A stretch of DNA of 64,000 bases from Bryopsis sp. KO-2023 (Eukaryota > Chlorophyta > Ulvophyceae > Bryopsidales > Bryopsidaceae). This document shows positions 1-12,190 of this stretch, one piece after another; the stretch's first letter is position 1, and each line of letters begins with the position of its first letter. Below the pieces are notes generated by a model, which was given only the letters and a program-made list of their open reading frames with translations, did no database searches and was not told where the DNA came from. The stretch spans positions 124,001-188,000 of the forward strand of contig BSYQ01000011.1 of assembly GCA_030272585.1 (NCBI GenBank), read 5' to 3'. Both the position numbers and the translations under genes were made by a program.

Positions 1-226
1 GGGCACAAATCTATGACAAAAGATTTGTGGAAAGTGCCATCTTCATGGCACCCTGTTAGTAGGAATTAGTTTTGGATCAAATGTGCGAGTGTTTGTTTCT
101 TACAAGGCAAATCTATGTCAAGCTGACTAAAGAGAAATTGAAAAACCAAAACCATGTTTGCTGAGTCCCTCTGGCCTGAACTATTCTCATTTAACTTGTC
201 TTAAGCGTGTGCGTTCATCCAAACAG

Positions 227-1810
227 GAGTTTTGCCTTCCCAAGAACTTGCTAAATGGTGCTGAACAACATCTGGTGAATTTTCTGCAATGCGTGGTATC
301 CCTCGAAATCAGCAATCCGGAGATTGTGAGGGATTTGCTGGATGAACTGTCGAAACCACAAAGAATCATGCATTACAAGCCTGTGGAATTCGCAGCCATT
401 CTTTTGGCTGTGAGCAGGTGCGTTGGAATTGGAAAAGGCGAAGGAAAAAAAAATGGTCACAACTTGACATTTGGGGAAGCCCCATTTCTGGAGGGAAATA
501 TGCTCAGAGAATTCAAAACGGAGAGGGGTACTACGCTTTATTTCTGGGGCAGGCATTGTTCTGCAGAGTATGAATTCGACTTTAAATGTGAAAATGTAGA
601 AGGGAAGGGAAAACAGAGGAATACGCACAACTTCGCAACCCCCACCCCTAAAAGCTGACACCGTCTCTTTCACAACTTCAGGTTGACTCCTTTAGGAATG
701 CAACCGAGGGCTGACGTTCTCTGGAAGAATGGATTGAAGCCCAAGAGGCTGGAACTTTACACTGAGAGCGCCTTGAGCGGATTGGGCTACGGGATGGGGC
801 TGTACAAGTTTTCATCAAAACCCACCCTGATCGATTTCATGAAAGAAGTAACAAAACCGGAGCGCCTTGCTGGTTTCAATAACACCGATCTGTCAAATTT
901 GGTGTTCAGTATGACCGGTTGCGGAATCGAAGATGCCAATCTGGTGGGGCCATTGGTCCAGGAATTATGCCAGCCAGTGAGGAGAAGCAGACTGGACACC
1001 ACCCACATTGTGACCTCCCTTTCCGGGATTACAAAAATGAAGGACAAGATTTCGGCCAATGCTTGCATGAGGCCGATTCTGGAGCTACTGAAAGACCCAG
1101 ATGTCCAAATGAAGTTCGACTGCAACCGAATGTGTGTTTTGTTTGCTAATCTGGCGTTTTATGAACCAGTCGAGCCATCGGATGCATCTTACTATGAGTT
1201 GGTGAAGAAAATGGCAGAGAAACTTCAGGTGAACATCCATTGCTGTGTGCTGTTCCTTTTTTTGTATTTGTTTTATTACATATGATATTCAGTTGATGTG
1301 GAAGTTGCTTATAGGTGTGTTTTTGGGGGAAGGGTCGATGGATTGACTGCCTTACACAGACATGTTGATGTGATGTGACTCCAGGTCGGGGCTGAGAACT
1401 TGAACATCATGCATGTGAGTCGAATGCTATTGAGTGTCGGCCAAATGAAGCTTCCATCTCATGAATTCTTCCATCCAGTGTGGGAGTGTTTGATGTCGGA
1501 AGGAAATATGGAGAAAATAGATGACACGCATCTTTCCTTCATTTTTGCCAACATCGCCCGATTGAGCATACCATCCCGAACAAAGGCCGAAATCCTGCCA
1601 GCCATCGTCCAGGAGCTGGAGAGAAGGGGTGGCTTGAAAAAGAGGCCACCCTCAGAGCTCCTGCAAATGGTACAAAGTATGACTAGGGTCGGGGGAGCCG
1701 TTGTCCGGCCAGCGGTGGATGCATGCTTTCAGCATTTATCCCATCCAGAGAATGTGGATAAATTGGATAGCTCTCAGTGGGGAAGGATCATGGACATGAG
1801 CTGGGGATGA
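227..1810 (+). CDS. OPR-like helical-repeat protein, 3' part of gene
   Basis: Three exons are traced at 227-417, 682-1228 and 1385-1810, joined by GT-AG introns of phase 2 and phase 0. The phases match at both junctions, and the stop is at 1808-1810. The translation is a string of paired amphipathic helices in which an 18-residue pattern recurs, for example FNNTDLSNLVFSMTGCGI, LDTTHIVTSLSGITKM and IDDTHLSFIFANIARLSI. This resembles the helix pairs of octotricopeptide (OPR)/RAP-type proteins, which in green algae bind specific organellar RNAs and affect their stability or translation. No RAP domain is seen at the C-terminus. The 5' end is missing or lies in unresolved exons: a good acceptor sits just before 227 and upstream coding is not clear. 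The family call is by pattern only, and an unrelated alpha-solenoid is possible. Confidence 0.55.
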
Positions 1811-3648
1811 AAACGTATCGTATTGTCTGGGAGATTTTGTTTCATTTTTCGTTGGGGGGAGGGTATATCTAGTGTTGATTTTGGAGGGCGGGATGAAGAG
1901 AAGGGCTTTTTCCTTTTCTTTCTTTTAGGAAATAGAGGGTTTGTATGTTAAAAGAAAGGAGAAACAAAAGAAAAAATTGAGGCAGCATTTGTTTCTAGGT
2001 GGTCAGCTGGTCTCCTCGCATTCAAAGGGCCCAAGTTGAATGGAAAACAAAAACATTTATGTGAAGCTAATTCCCTCAAGACGCCCTCATTCTATATGTG
2101 GATATGGTGTGCTTCCTTGCCCCTGAAGGATTTGTGGACGTGGTTGCTCCTGTCAAAATGTTGACCCCTTCCTCTCAAATCACACGAGTGGCAGGGAAAT
2201 TTTCCACTAATCAGGGGAAAGGAATGGACCATGTGGCGCTGAGCCTACGGTTGACAACAACACACACAAGGAATTCTGATTTCACGCCGATCTTTGTGGG
2301 TTCTGCCGTTCCGTTCCAGACACCACGACATCACATGCCACTCTTCTCATTCCTTCAGGATTTTACTGTGCTTTCTTGCATGTTCTGAGGGCTGGCGGCG
2401 GAGTGCCCTCAACCTGGCTTGAACCGTGTAAACGTTTGAAAAGGACATTACTCAATTCAGATTTGGCTGCGAAGCAACACATTGTGTTCTTGGGAACGAA
2501 AGGTTGAAAGCTGGGAGAGGGCGGTTTGTTGAGCGGGGTTCGTTCATGGTGCTGAAGCGCAAAAGAGAAACGCAAGAAGGAACTTGCACGCTCAGTCACA
2601 GAATGGGAGGAGCCATCATAGTTATTTTGGCAATTTCATTACGCACTGTGTCATCCCTGACAGACACCAGTCAACTCGCTTGCCCATTTCTTTCCCCGCG
2701 CTCGTCATTTTTGTTGTGGCGGGTGCATTCAGATCGAAGGCACGTCTCTTTATTCTAACCGGGGTGCGAAAGGCCTCGTTTCCTGCTCTGAGCATATAGC
2801 TCTTGATTTAAACAGGTGGGCACTGGGTAGAGATCGGCCCGCAGAGGAATCCGTTTCAGTAACGTACGTTGTGCAAGCATATCGCGCACTGCCGTCGTCT
2901 CGCTTTGTGAAGTAGCGCACGGATCTTGTTTCGTTTTGGATCAGAGTCCTCAACGGTAGGGGTCCTTCACCGGTTAGGTGGTCTCCCGTTTGATTCACAT
3001 CTCTGGCGGGGGTGCCTTTCGTCAAGATAAACGTCGCCCCCTGGAGTGCGCTTTTTCTCAGCGACAACGTTGCATCTACACCCCCCCCCCCTCCTGTTTG
3101 TCGACGTGAAGGCCTGGATCACAACCGTTGCGGTAGCTCCGCCCTCCACCTTTGAGGGAACTCCTCACGCGAACCGTTCCTGTCGGAGCAGCCGCCCTCT
3201 GTCCCCTCCGACAGGAGAAAGGCCGCGTTTCTGTCTTCCAGTTTCACTAACGTCCACGCTGACCGTCGGTCTCACGAAATTCCGAGGCTCATACCGACCC
3301 GATGGCAATTTGTCCGTTGATCTACGCTTTACTGGAAGCCGATCAAACTGCTGTCGGCCACTTGGTGGATCCGTCAATCGTAGAACCGTCACCAGCCTCC
3401 CGTGCGCCTCTTGACAAATCTTTCCCAGCGAGTCCAGCCTCTCAATCCCCATCAAGAGGCCTGTTATGAGGTCATTCATTTTGCAAGGATTCGGGCCGCG
3501 TGTGGCTGTGCTGCCGATGCGGACGCTGGACACTCCACTTGCGGGGATGTTATCGATGAATCCTGAATTTCTTAATATCTTGAGTGTGAGTTTGTGTATG
3601 TGTATGGGCTTGTGCAGGTTACTTTCTGGAATGAATGAAATTTTGACT
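1811..3648. other. intergenic, with a CpG-rich block upstream of the first beta-helix gene
   Basis: No convincing exon was found. About 2740-3560 is clearly richer in CpG than its surroundings, as are the 5' ends of most other genes here, so it probably holds the promoter and leader of the gene starting at 3649. Open frames on both strands (for example a minus-strand one at 3165-3533) have no recognisable domain. An 11-bp inverted repeat lies at 3178-3188 and 3206-3216. Confidence 0.4.
3178..3216. repeat. perfect 11-bp inverted repeat in a CpG-rich leader
   Basis: TCCTGTCGGAG at 3178-3188 is the exact reverse complement of CTCCGACAGGA at 3206-3216, with a 17-nt spacer. It could fold as a hairpin in RNA or be a dimeric protein-binding site. 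It lies about 430 bp upstream of the beta-helix gene start. Function is unknown. Confidence 0.5.
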
Positions 3649-6600
3649 ATGGCTCATTGGAAGTGTATTGGGTCAGTGATATGGATTCTGCTGGCCTCGA
3701 TCACTACATCGGCTGGGGCTGCTGATGTACAATACACCAAGTGAGATTTGATCCTAGACTCTAATTTGTCTGACTGTAGACCAACAAATGAACAATTGTT
3801 CCCATTCAGGGCCTGAAAATGCATTCTGAGGCTTACTTTCAGAGCTATGCGGAGCTCATGTGCAATACAATCGGATTTTGAAAATCCACCTATGTTGGAC
3901 TTGAGGAGCATTGAAAGAGTGTGTGTGTGTGTGTTTGTTTCTTAAAGGTGCAAGCTTATTGCTGATGACAATCGAGATATTCCCAGTGATAACTCGGAAC
4001 CTGCGATACACATTTACTTGACATGTAAAAATGGAACCGAAGATGTAGTCCTGATCGACGAACGAACCTTGCTTGCCGAAATTCAGCAAGAAAAGTTCAT
4101 CGCGACGGGGACTCCCCTCACGTTCTTCGACGACTTGGATGATTTCAGCTCAATCGTGAGGATAGCTGATTACATGGAGGCAGAGCCATTTGAGCTGTAC
4201 GATTCTACATTTCTCTCTCTGCCCAAACTGATGAGAGGGCCAGCCTCAGCAGCTCCGCTCACGATCCAAAACTCCAGGGTCAAGCTCACCAAATGCTCCT
4301 TCTCGGGGAATTCCCAAAGGAAAGCAGGAGCGATTTACTTGAGCCAAGGGGTGAACCCCCAAGTTTCTGCCAATGATGAGAATGTGTCCCCATCCCTGAT
4401 TGTCGAGGATTCGCTGTTCAGCGCAGGCAAAGGGGGGTTTGCTGGCGCTCTCTTCTCGGAGGGTTTTCCCAACATCGAGTTGAGAAACTCCACTTTTACG
4501 GCAAACACTGGGAATGCGATCGAACATCAAAAGGGGGGGTTGCTCTCGATTGCTAATTGCGTTTTTAATGGAAAGGAGGGTCCGGAGATTCTCAGAAAGC
4601 ATTCAGCCAGTGTGCTCCAGGGGGCTGGTCCAGCAACTGTTCGTATCACTGGATCAACCTTCAAGGATCACTTTGCAAAAGAGGGCTCAGTTATTTCCTG
4701 GGAGACAGAATCCGGCTCGATCGGACCAGAAATCCACTTGAAACATTCGTCTTTCTGGGAGAACTCGGCTGTGTTCGGTGGAGTGCTGAGAACGAAGGGT
4801 CCAATTACTCTTGACGTACATCGATGCAATTTTACCGACAACAAGTCGAGCAATCAAGGTGGAGCTATGTCGATTTCGCTCCTCAATTCTGACCAGTTCG
4901 CTTTCACCGCGTCTGACAGCATTTTCGAGGTGAACAAATCCCCATCCGCCGGTGCTATTGATATTCTGGTCGAGGAGAGTGACTCGAGCCCTGCTAGAAC
5001 ATCTGGCGGAGCAGTAAGATTCTCCGATGTGAATTTTGTGTCGAACAAAGCCTGGAATGAGGATGGTGGTGCCATGAGGGTCCAGGGCTGCGACTACCTC
5101 AGTATGTCCATCAATGGAGGCTTGTATTCGAGCAATAAGGCGGGATCCATTGGAGGAGCTCTGAAGCTGGTGAAATTGACTCATTTGAAGATTGACGGTG
5201 CTACCTTTGCAAGCAACACTTTGACGGAAGCAGGCCCAATCGGAGGAGCAATCTTTGTTGGCAATGTCGAAACTGTGGTCGTGAAGGAGACTATATTTGA
5301 GAACAACATGGCTGGAACTGTCAACTGCAGGGTGCGTAAATTTGACTGTCCTGTACCCATTTCCCTTGGAAATGCTGGTATTCATTCAGGTGCTGTGAAT
5401 GTGGATATGGAGTTGGCACCTGGATTGATCAAGCTCATAGCTATGCTCAACATGCCAAATATACGACCAGAACACCAGCATCTCTCCCAGTTAGCTTCTT
5501 GCTTTGACTATAATCTTGCTCATTGTTGCAGTCTGTAGCAAGCGGAGACAAAGGAGGTGGTGGCCTTGCTGTGATCAATTCCAACGTTTACGGCTCTCAA
5601 ACTTCAGGTGCCAAGACCCTGAGAATTATCGATTCCACATTCAAGGAAAACAGCGCTCAAGTGTCTGGGGGTGCTATTCTTGTGAGCAAATACGACGAGC
5701 TCGAAATTTCTGGGCTCTCTCTGCTAAACTCGAAAGCCCACTCTGCCGGAGCCCTCAAGGTCGTCAGAGTAAAGGTAAGGAGAAAAATCAATCTCTCTCT
5801 GAAAATAAAGAATCAATGAGCTGCTTTTCCCACCAGGTTACCTCAGATTTAGAACGTTTTCCTGGGTAGTGAGTAATGGGGTGATGAAATGCTCGGGTGT
5901 CTTGTTCCTCTTTGCAGTCTGTAGCCATCGATGGATCCTTTTTCAACGAGAATGAAGCTTGTGGATGGGACGGTGGTGCTGCCTTCTTGTACAAGACGGA
6001 GGCTGTCAATGTAACAAATTCTAGATTCTATGCGAACAAGGCGTCCAGCCGAGGAAGCGATGCCGGAGCCATTACGATTCAAGATGTGAGTGAAACTCGC
6101 AGTTTTAAACCCCGTCCAATTCCAATTGTTGGAACACCGTTCATGTTGACCTGAATCCTGAAGTGTGGATGCATTTGATGTGCGCAGGTCTCAAAAGCCA
6201 TTCTTACGCATACTGAATTTGTGAACAACACAGCAAGTGGGAAAGCAGGTGCTGCAAAAATCGAAGGAGACGATATCATTCAGATCACTGAGTGTCAATT
6301 CTCTGACAACAAAGGAAGTCTCGGTGGAGCTCTCAGCCTTGCAGGCACTACAAATGGCGACACAGAGAAGGTGAATTTCCCCCTAGCATATTTTATACCC
6401 TGGCTTTTCTTTTCTTTGCCCTCTCTGTACACAAGCTTCAGAAAAAGTGTGACAATTTGTGAATCATCACTGAGTTTTGGCTGTGGGCTGCTCCAATATC
6501 AGGTCGAAATTGTCGGATCAGTGTTCGAAAACAATGAAGCTTCCACCAAAATGGGTGGTGCTCTGGATGCCAGCGCTTTTACCAGCATGTACTTCAAAGG

Positions 6601-9600
6601 TTGTCAGTTCAATTCCAACACAGCTGCCACAAGCGGTGGCTCCATCTCTGTGAATGACGGTGGTGATATCACCATGGCATCCTGTAAGATCTCCAAGAAT
6701 CGTGCTGGTGAAACTGGAGCTGGTGTTTACGTTTCCGGTGGTGGTGATGTGACGCTGAGTGGAGCAAACGTAACCGAAAACGAAGCTGGAGGGAGCGGCG
6801 GTGGACTTTATCTGAGTTCTGTCAAGGACCTGGATGTGTCAGGATCGGTTGTGGAAAGAAACACTGCTGGTAGTGCAGGTGCCGGAATCTGTTTGGAGAA
6901 TGGGGGTAATGTGAAGGTGGGTTCCACGCCTATTTCGTCCAATCAGGCTCAGCAGGGCAGTGGGGTGAGCTTGGACCAAGTGAAGGACGTACAGTTTGAA
7001 AACTTGGAGCTTCAGGGGAACAATGCGACTGGTGAGGGTGCTGCTGTGAGGATTACTGGGGCAGCATCTGTTGATGTGCTGAGGACCCACGCTTCAGAAG
7101 GAAAATCTGCGAAGGTGAGGTTCCCTCGAAACAGTCCCCTTCTTGGCAGAAGGTGAATCATAGTAAATAGTATGTTTTGATTTCTGGCAGTCTAAATCCT
7201 GTGTGATTGATGGTCCAGGGCGGTGCTTTCTACATGTCTGGGATCGATGGTGGTGTGACTTTTACCAGCTCCTCTTTTGATGGCAACTCGGCAGCTGAAG
7301 ACGGTGGTGCATTGTTCTTGGAGAAAACAGGTCCTGTGAAAATGGAGGATATCCCCAAGCTGATTGCTTGTGTTGCTGAAGGCAACGGTGGAGGCGTTTT
7401 CCTGGATCAAGCGGAATCGCTGACAGTATTGCGCACCACAGTGAATGGCGGGACTGCAAAAGAGGTACATGTTTATATTTGGTGTTTATTGTACATCGTG
7501 AAGCATTGATCTTGGAAAGGAAGAAGACATTTACCCCTTCTTCAATGTGTTGAAAAACTTGCCAATGGATGTGATTTCTGTCGATGCAGGGTGCAGCATT
7601 TTTCATTTCTGGCGTCGGTGTGGTGTCGTTCGAGGACTCTGTCTTCCACGAAAACACCGCCGTGGAGGATGGTGGCGCGATTTCTGCAAATCCCACTGTG
7701 TCCTTTAATTGCACTGGCTGCGACTTCCAGACCAACAAAGCTGGCGGCGATGGGGGTTCCATTATGCTTGCGGGGCCCAGTGTTGCCACATTGAACAATG
7801 TGAAGTTTGATGGAACCTCCGCTGTTGGAAACGGAGGGGCTTTGTCACTGGTGGAATCGGCATCTCTCCACGTCAAGGACATCACTTTGGCCGGATGTAA
7901 AGCGAACAACGGAGGCTGTTTCTCCCTCGAGAGCGTAAAGGAACTCTCTGCACGAAAGGTCGATTTCACAGACGCTGAGGCGGTGGGCTCTGGTGGAGTC
8001 TTGGATTTGAGAAAAACCGACAATATCAGCTTGAAGGGATGGAAGGGAGGTGCCGCCATCGCTGGTGGCAATGGTGGTGCCCTATCTATGGTAGATGTCG
8101 GTGCTGTTTCTGTGGAGGATTGCCAGGTTGATGGATCTGAGGCTGGCGAGAGTGGCGGTGCAATTTTTGCTTCTGGAATTGGGAAGTTTGGCATTAAATC
8201 CATCCACACGAGCAACACCAAAGCTGGAAAAGGAATGGTATGGCCCCTGATCAATCAACATCTTGTAGTGTAGAAGAATCATATTTCAATATATATGTTC
8301 AAGGTTTTCCACCATTTTATCTGTAGCAGCTGCTTGATTAACAGTCGTTTCGACCCCATTGCTTCATCAGGGTGGTTCCCTTGCATTGATGCATTTGAAC
8401 GTGACTATCTCCGAATCGACCATCACTTCAAGCTCTTCGGAAGGCAACGGTGGCTGTATTGCAGTGGAGAACGCCCCCAGTTTCACGATGATCACATCCG
8501 TACTGGAGGATTGCACGTCTGTTTCTGGAGACGGTGGTGCCCTCCATCTTCCTGAAATCACCGAAGTCAGTCTCATCTCGTCCAAGTTTTCGAAAGGTTC
8601 CGCCACTGGTGGCGGTGGCAGAGGGGGTGGAGTGTTCGTGGCGGCATCGGACGCCGTCAAGATGGAGGGGATTTCCTTCGACAGCTGCATGGCTCAGAGA
8701 GGTGGCGGCGCTTATATTCGCGACATCAATGCACTGCCCCTGGACACAATCGAGATTAAGGGCTGCAGTGCTCGACAAGGTGGAGGTCTTTTGGCTGAGG
8801 GGGTTGCCGAGGGTGGAGTCACTTTGTCAGGCGGTTTGGTGGAGAACAATGAAGCGAGCGACGCTGAGGTAAGGGCTGTGCATGGATTCGATCCGTTCTT
8901 TCTCCAAACTCCCCCACAGCGAACAAATCAAGTCCCAATTCAAAGTTTGTGCAACCGTTTGACTGCAACGTCGGGGATGCTTTGTGGGCTGTCTGGGTTG
9001 TGCGTCGTGTAAAATACTAGAGCCGTCATGGGGCCGAGCGGTAAGATTGTGTGTGGCAGGGCGGCGGAGTGTCTTTTGAGACCTCTGGCTCGGTCGTCAT
9101 TGAGAAATCGGCGTTCAACACCAACACCGCAGGAGGCAGTGGGGGAGCCGCATTTGTTCGCGCAAAGGGCACTTTCAGAGCTTCTGATTGCACCTTCACG
9201 TCGAATTCCGCCAAGATAGGTGAGCACCTGCGCCGCGAAATAGAGACAGGGAATGCCATGGGCTCACTCAGGATACTGGTCTGGTTGCTCTTTTCTCTGT
9301 AGCTATGACGATACGAGTTTGCATTCTGTGATTGCAGGCAATGGAGGTGCGGTTGCTTTGAAAACCACGGAGCCGGTGACCTTCTCTCAAGTTGTCTTTG
9401 ACAAGTGCGTGGCCAGCGAGGGAGAAGGTGGCGCCCTGCACCTGACCTCCGCGCAACGCGTCGATCTTCTTGACGTCTCTGTCGGCGGATCGTCTGTTCT
9501 CGCTGCGCAGGGCGGTGGGGGTATTTCCTTGCGGGATGTCGGAGACGTAGTCGTCGACGCTTTGAAGCTCAAGTCGTTGAAAAGTCTGAAGGACGGGGCC

Positions 9601-11588
9601 GGTTTGCTGGTTAGCGGCGCGGACACCACCAAACTCTCGAACGTGAAAGCTGAAGACTGCGCTGGGCGCAACGGGGCAGGGATTTTCCTCCAAAGAGCTG
9701 GTGACGTCTCCGTGACGACTTACACATCAAAACAAGTGACTGCGACCGGCGATGGCGGCGCCCTTTTCCTGGAGAAGAGTGGGGACAGTGCGGTGAAGTC
9801 TGTCACAGTAACGGAGGCAAAGGCCAACAATGGCGGCGGCATATTCGTGTCCGATGTGGGCCGTTTCACTGCACACGACTTGACGCTCAGCGAAGTGGAG
9901 GCAACCACGGATGGTGGCGGCGTGTTTATTTTCCTTGCCCCGTCGGTGGAGACCTCCAACGTGAAAGTCACGAACAGCAAGGCGTTGAACGGAGCTGGAA
10001 TGTACCTCCAAGACGTCGCGACCCTCGACGGAAAGACGCTGTCTTTCGATCACAGCACAAGTATGGAACGCGGAGCTGGAATTTATGTCAAGTCGACAGG
10101 TTCCGTGTCTCTGTTGGACACCTCTTTCGTGGGGGGAAAAGCTGCGAGCGGTGCGGGGTTGTGGATGGAGAAGGTCGATTCTGACAAATATGGGCGCCGT
10201 CTTCTTGAAAACTCGGAAACGTCCGTACTGGTCGACGGTGCGACTTTCGATGGCAACGAAGCTTCAGACCAGGGCGGTGCGATCTTCGCTTCCAAACTGG
10301 ACGGTGCCACGTTCGCGAACTTGGACGTGAAGGCAAACTCAGCTGGAGGGGTGCGTTGGGAACTGCTTTCCAAGCTTCAACAAATTTTCAGAGTTTCTGT
10401 ATGTGCACGAATTTGAATGTAAATGGTAAATGTCCAGTGCTTCGAGTCATTTTGACAATATTTTGGCTGATCCGGTTGCCCTAAATTTGGAGTTTGGTGT
10501 TTATGATTGCTCAGGCTGGAGGTGCCATCTATGCGTCAGACACTGGAATGCTGGATGTGGCCAATTCGACTTTCGACAACAACAAGGCAGCTGAGGGAGG
10601 CGGTGCATTGGCCACCAATGGAGTGGACTCTGTGGAAGTGGAGGGGTCAACCTTCAGCCACAGCAGCAGCAACATGGGTGGGGCGATTTTCGTTGCGAAC
10701 GCCGAGATGGTCACTCTGAAGGATGGTGTTGTGTCCGAGTCAGAAGCTGAAGAGAATGGGGGTGGAATCATGTTGGATAATGTTGGTTCCCTGCAAGCCG
10801 TCGACATGGTGTTCAAAGAGAACAGTGCAAGCGCCGGTGGAGCCTTGGATATTGCGGGTGGAGGGAATGTGCACATGACCGGAGTTAAGTTTGAAGGCAA
10901 CAGGGCTGAAACTTGGGAGGGTTCAAACATTCAAGTGTCTTCCTGCGATTCATCGGTAAGTTTTGCTTCTTTCAGCAGCAGTTTGAAGCGTTTCTTTTGG
11001 CCAGCAAGATCTGCCCAGTGTTTCCAGGCTTCAGTCGGATGATTCAACGGATCGAATGAGTTCCATTTTCTGAGGCGTTTCTTCCTGGCTTTTTTTCACT
11101 CATGTTTGCATTGGATTGTCAGTTAGAACTGGTCAAAAGACAGCATTTGTGCTGTTTTTGTCGTCTCGCAGGTCCAAGTTGCAAACTCCAAGATAGGGGT
11201 GCCTTTGAAGAAAGCTGTTTCCACTATCACCAGCGAACATTCCTTGAACGAGGCGATGCACCAAAACCCATCCTGTCCAGGAGAGCTTATTCAGATGGAT
11301 GGCTGCGAGTACACATATAAATCTGTCGGAATGGATTCGATGGCTATTGTGATAATCGCTGTGTTGAGCTGCTTGGGCCTTGTGATGCTGGGTATGGTGG
11401 TGGCTGTGATGAAAGCACGGAATCCGCTTAGTGTACAGGAAGGAGGGGCAAATGGAACTGAGGAAAATGGAGACAGTGATAGGTTGCTTGACGACGACGA
11501 CGCCCCCATCATACCTTTATTGGCTGCTAGAAAGAGCCTCGATATGTTGGAACAGGGGGTTGGATGGATGAGTAATCGAGCCAACTAG
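3649..11588 (+). CDS. giant signal-peptide, beta-helix (Pmp-like repeat), single-pass membrane protein A
   Basis: Thirteen exons: 3649-3740, 3948-5331, 5532-5774, 5918-6085, 6188-6370, 6503-7114, 7219-7464, 7590-8237, 8371-8868, 9060-9219, 9338-10350, 10515-10955 and 11172-11588. Every junction keeps phase, giving about 2034 residues. Residues 1-24 are a signal peptide, followed by a Cys-containing head to about 110. Then comes a very long run of roughly 23-25-residue coils with recurring GGA(I/L/V) and F-x-x-N motifs, the pattern of right-handed beta-helices in chlamydial polymorphic membrane proteins and related pectin-lyase-like folds. A membrane helix lies at about 1953-1976, and a 58-residue cytosolic tail carries a D-x-x-x-L-L sorting-type motif and a run of four Asp. 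Predicted location is the cell surface or endomembranes, as adhesin, matrix or receptor; the role is inferred. An in-frame ATG at 3631 is an alternative start. The gene at 15429 is a paralogue. Confidence 0.85.
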
Positions 11589-11961
11589 GTGTCGTCATAA
11601 TTATATGATGGAAAATGGAGAGTTAAAGCATGGGTTGGAAGGAAAGAAAAACAGTGGAAAAAAGGACAGAAATGTTTGGGTTTTATGGATCTTCTTTCTG
11701 AAAAAAGAAAAGATACTCAGAGTTTTAAAAAAAAGTGTTACAAAAAAAGAATGCTCAGAGTTTGAACAAAAAAAATAGAAAAAAAAGGAATGAACTTTAT
11801 TCAAGAGGTATATGGGGTGAACTCATAGGGTATTAATATACCTCTCAGTTTTTTTTTGGTTTCTTTGGGGGAGGGTGGGGTGGGGTGGGGTTTGGTTATG
11901 TGGTTTACTTTCCACTTGCGAAGCAAACAGCTGAATCGTGAAATTTCCGAAAGGAAATGAC

Positions 11962-12190
11962 AATACTTTTCGGGCAAAAAAGCTTTCAAAAAAATATACT
12001 TCTGGCAAAGAAGCTTTTTTAAAAATACTTTTCGGGCAAAAAAAAATACTTTTCTGGCAAAAAAGCTTATTTAAAAAATACTTTCCAGGCAAAAAAGCTT
12101 ATTTGAAAAATACTTTTCAGGCAAAAAAGCTTATTTAAAAAATACTTTTCGGGCAAAAAAATCTTGTGAAAAAATACTTTTCAGGCGAAA
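11962..12190. repeat. degenerate AT-rich minisatellite, unit about 31-38 nt
   Basis: About seven imperfect copies of a unit built on AATACTTTTCGGGCAAAAAAG followed by a short T/A spacer. Copies vary at the CGGG/CAGG/TCTGG positions and in A-run length. It lies downstream of the first beta-helix gene and has no coding signal apart from repeat-encoded Lys-rich open frames. Confidence 0.8.

Noticed and set aside
3165-3533. 122-codon minus-strand open frame in the CpG-rich region
   Set aside because: Long frames are expected in CpG-rich DNA with few stops; there is no domain and no splice partner. A noncoding RNA remains possible.
7262-8254. 330-codon minus-strand open frame inside the first beta-helix gene
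   Set aside because: It is Pro/Ser-rich antisense of GGA-rich repeats and spans two plus-strand introns.
11938-12138. Lys/Phe-rich repeat protein frame
   Set aside because: It is only the translation of the minisatellite; there is no gene context.
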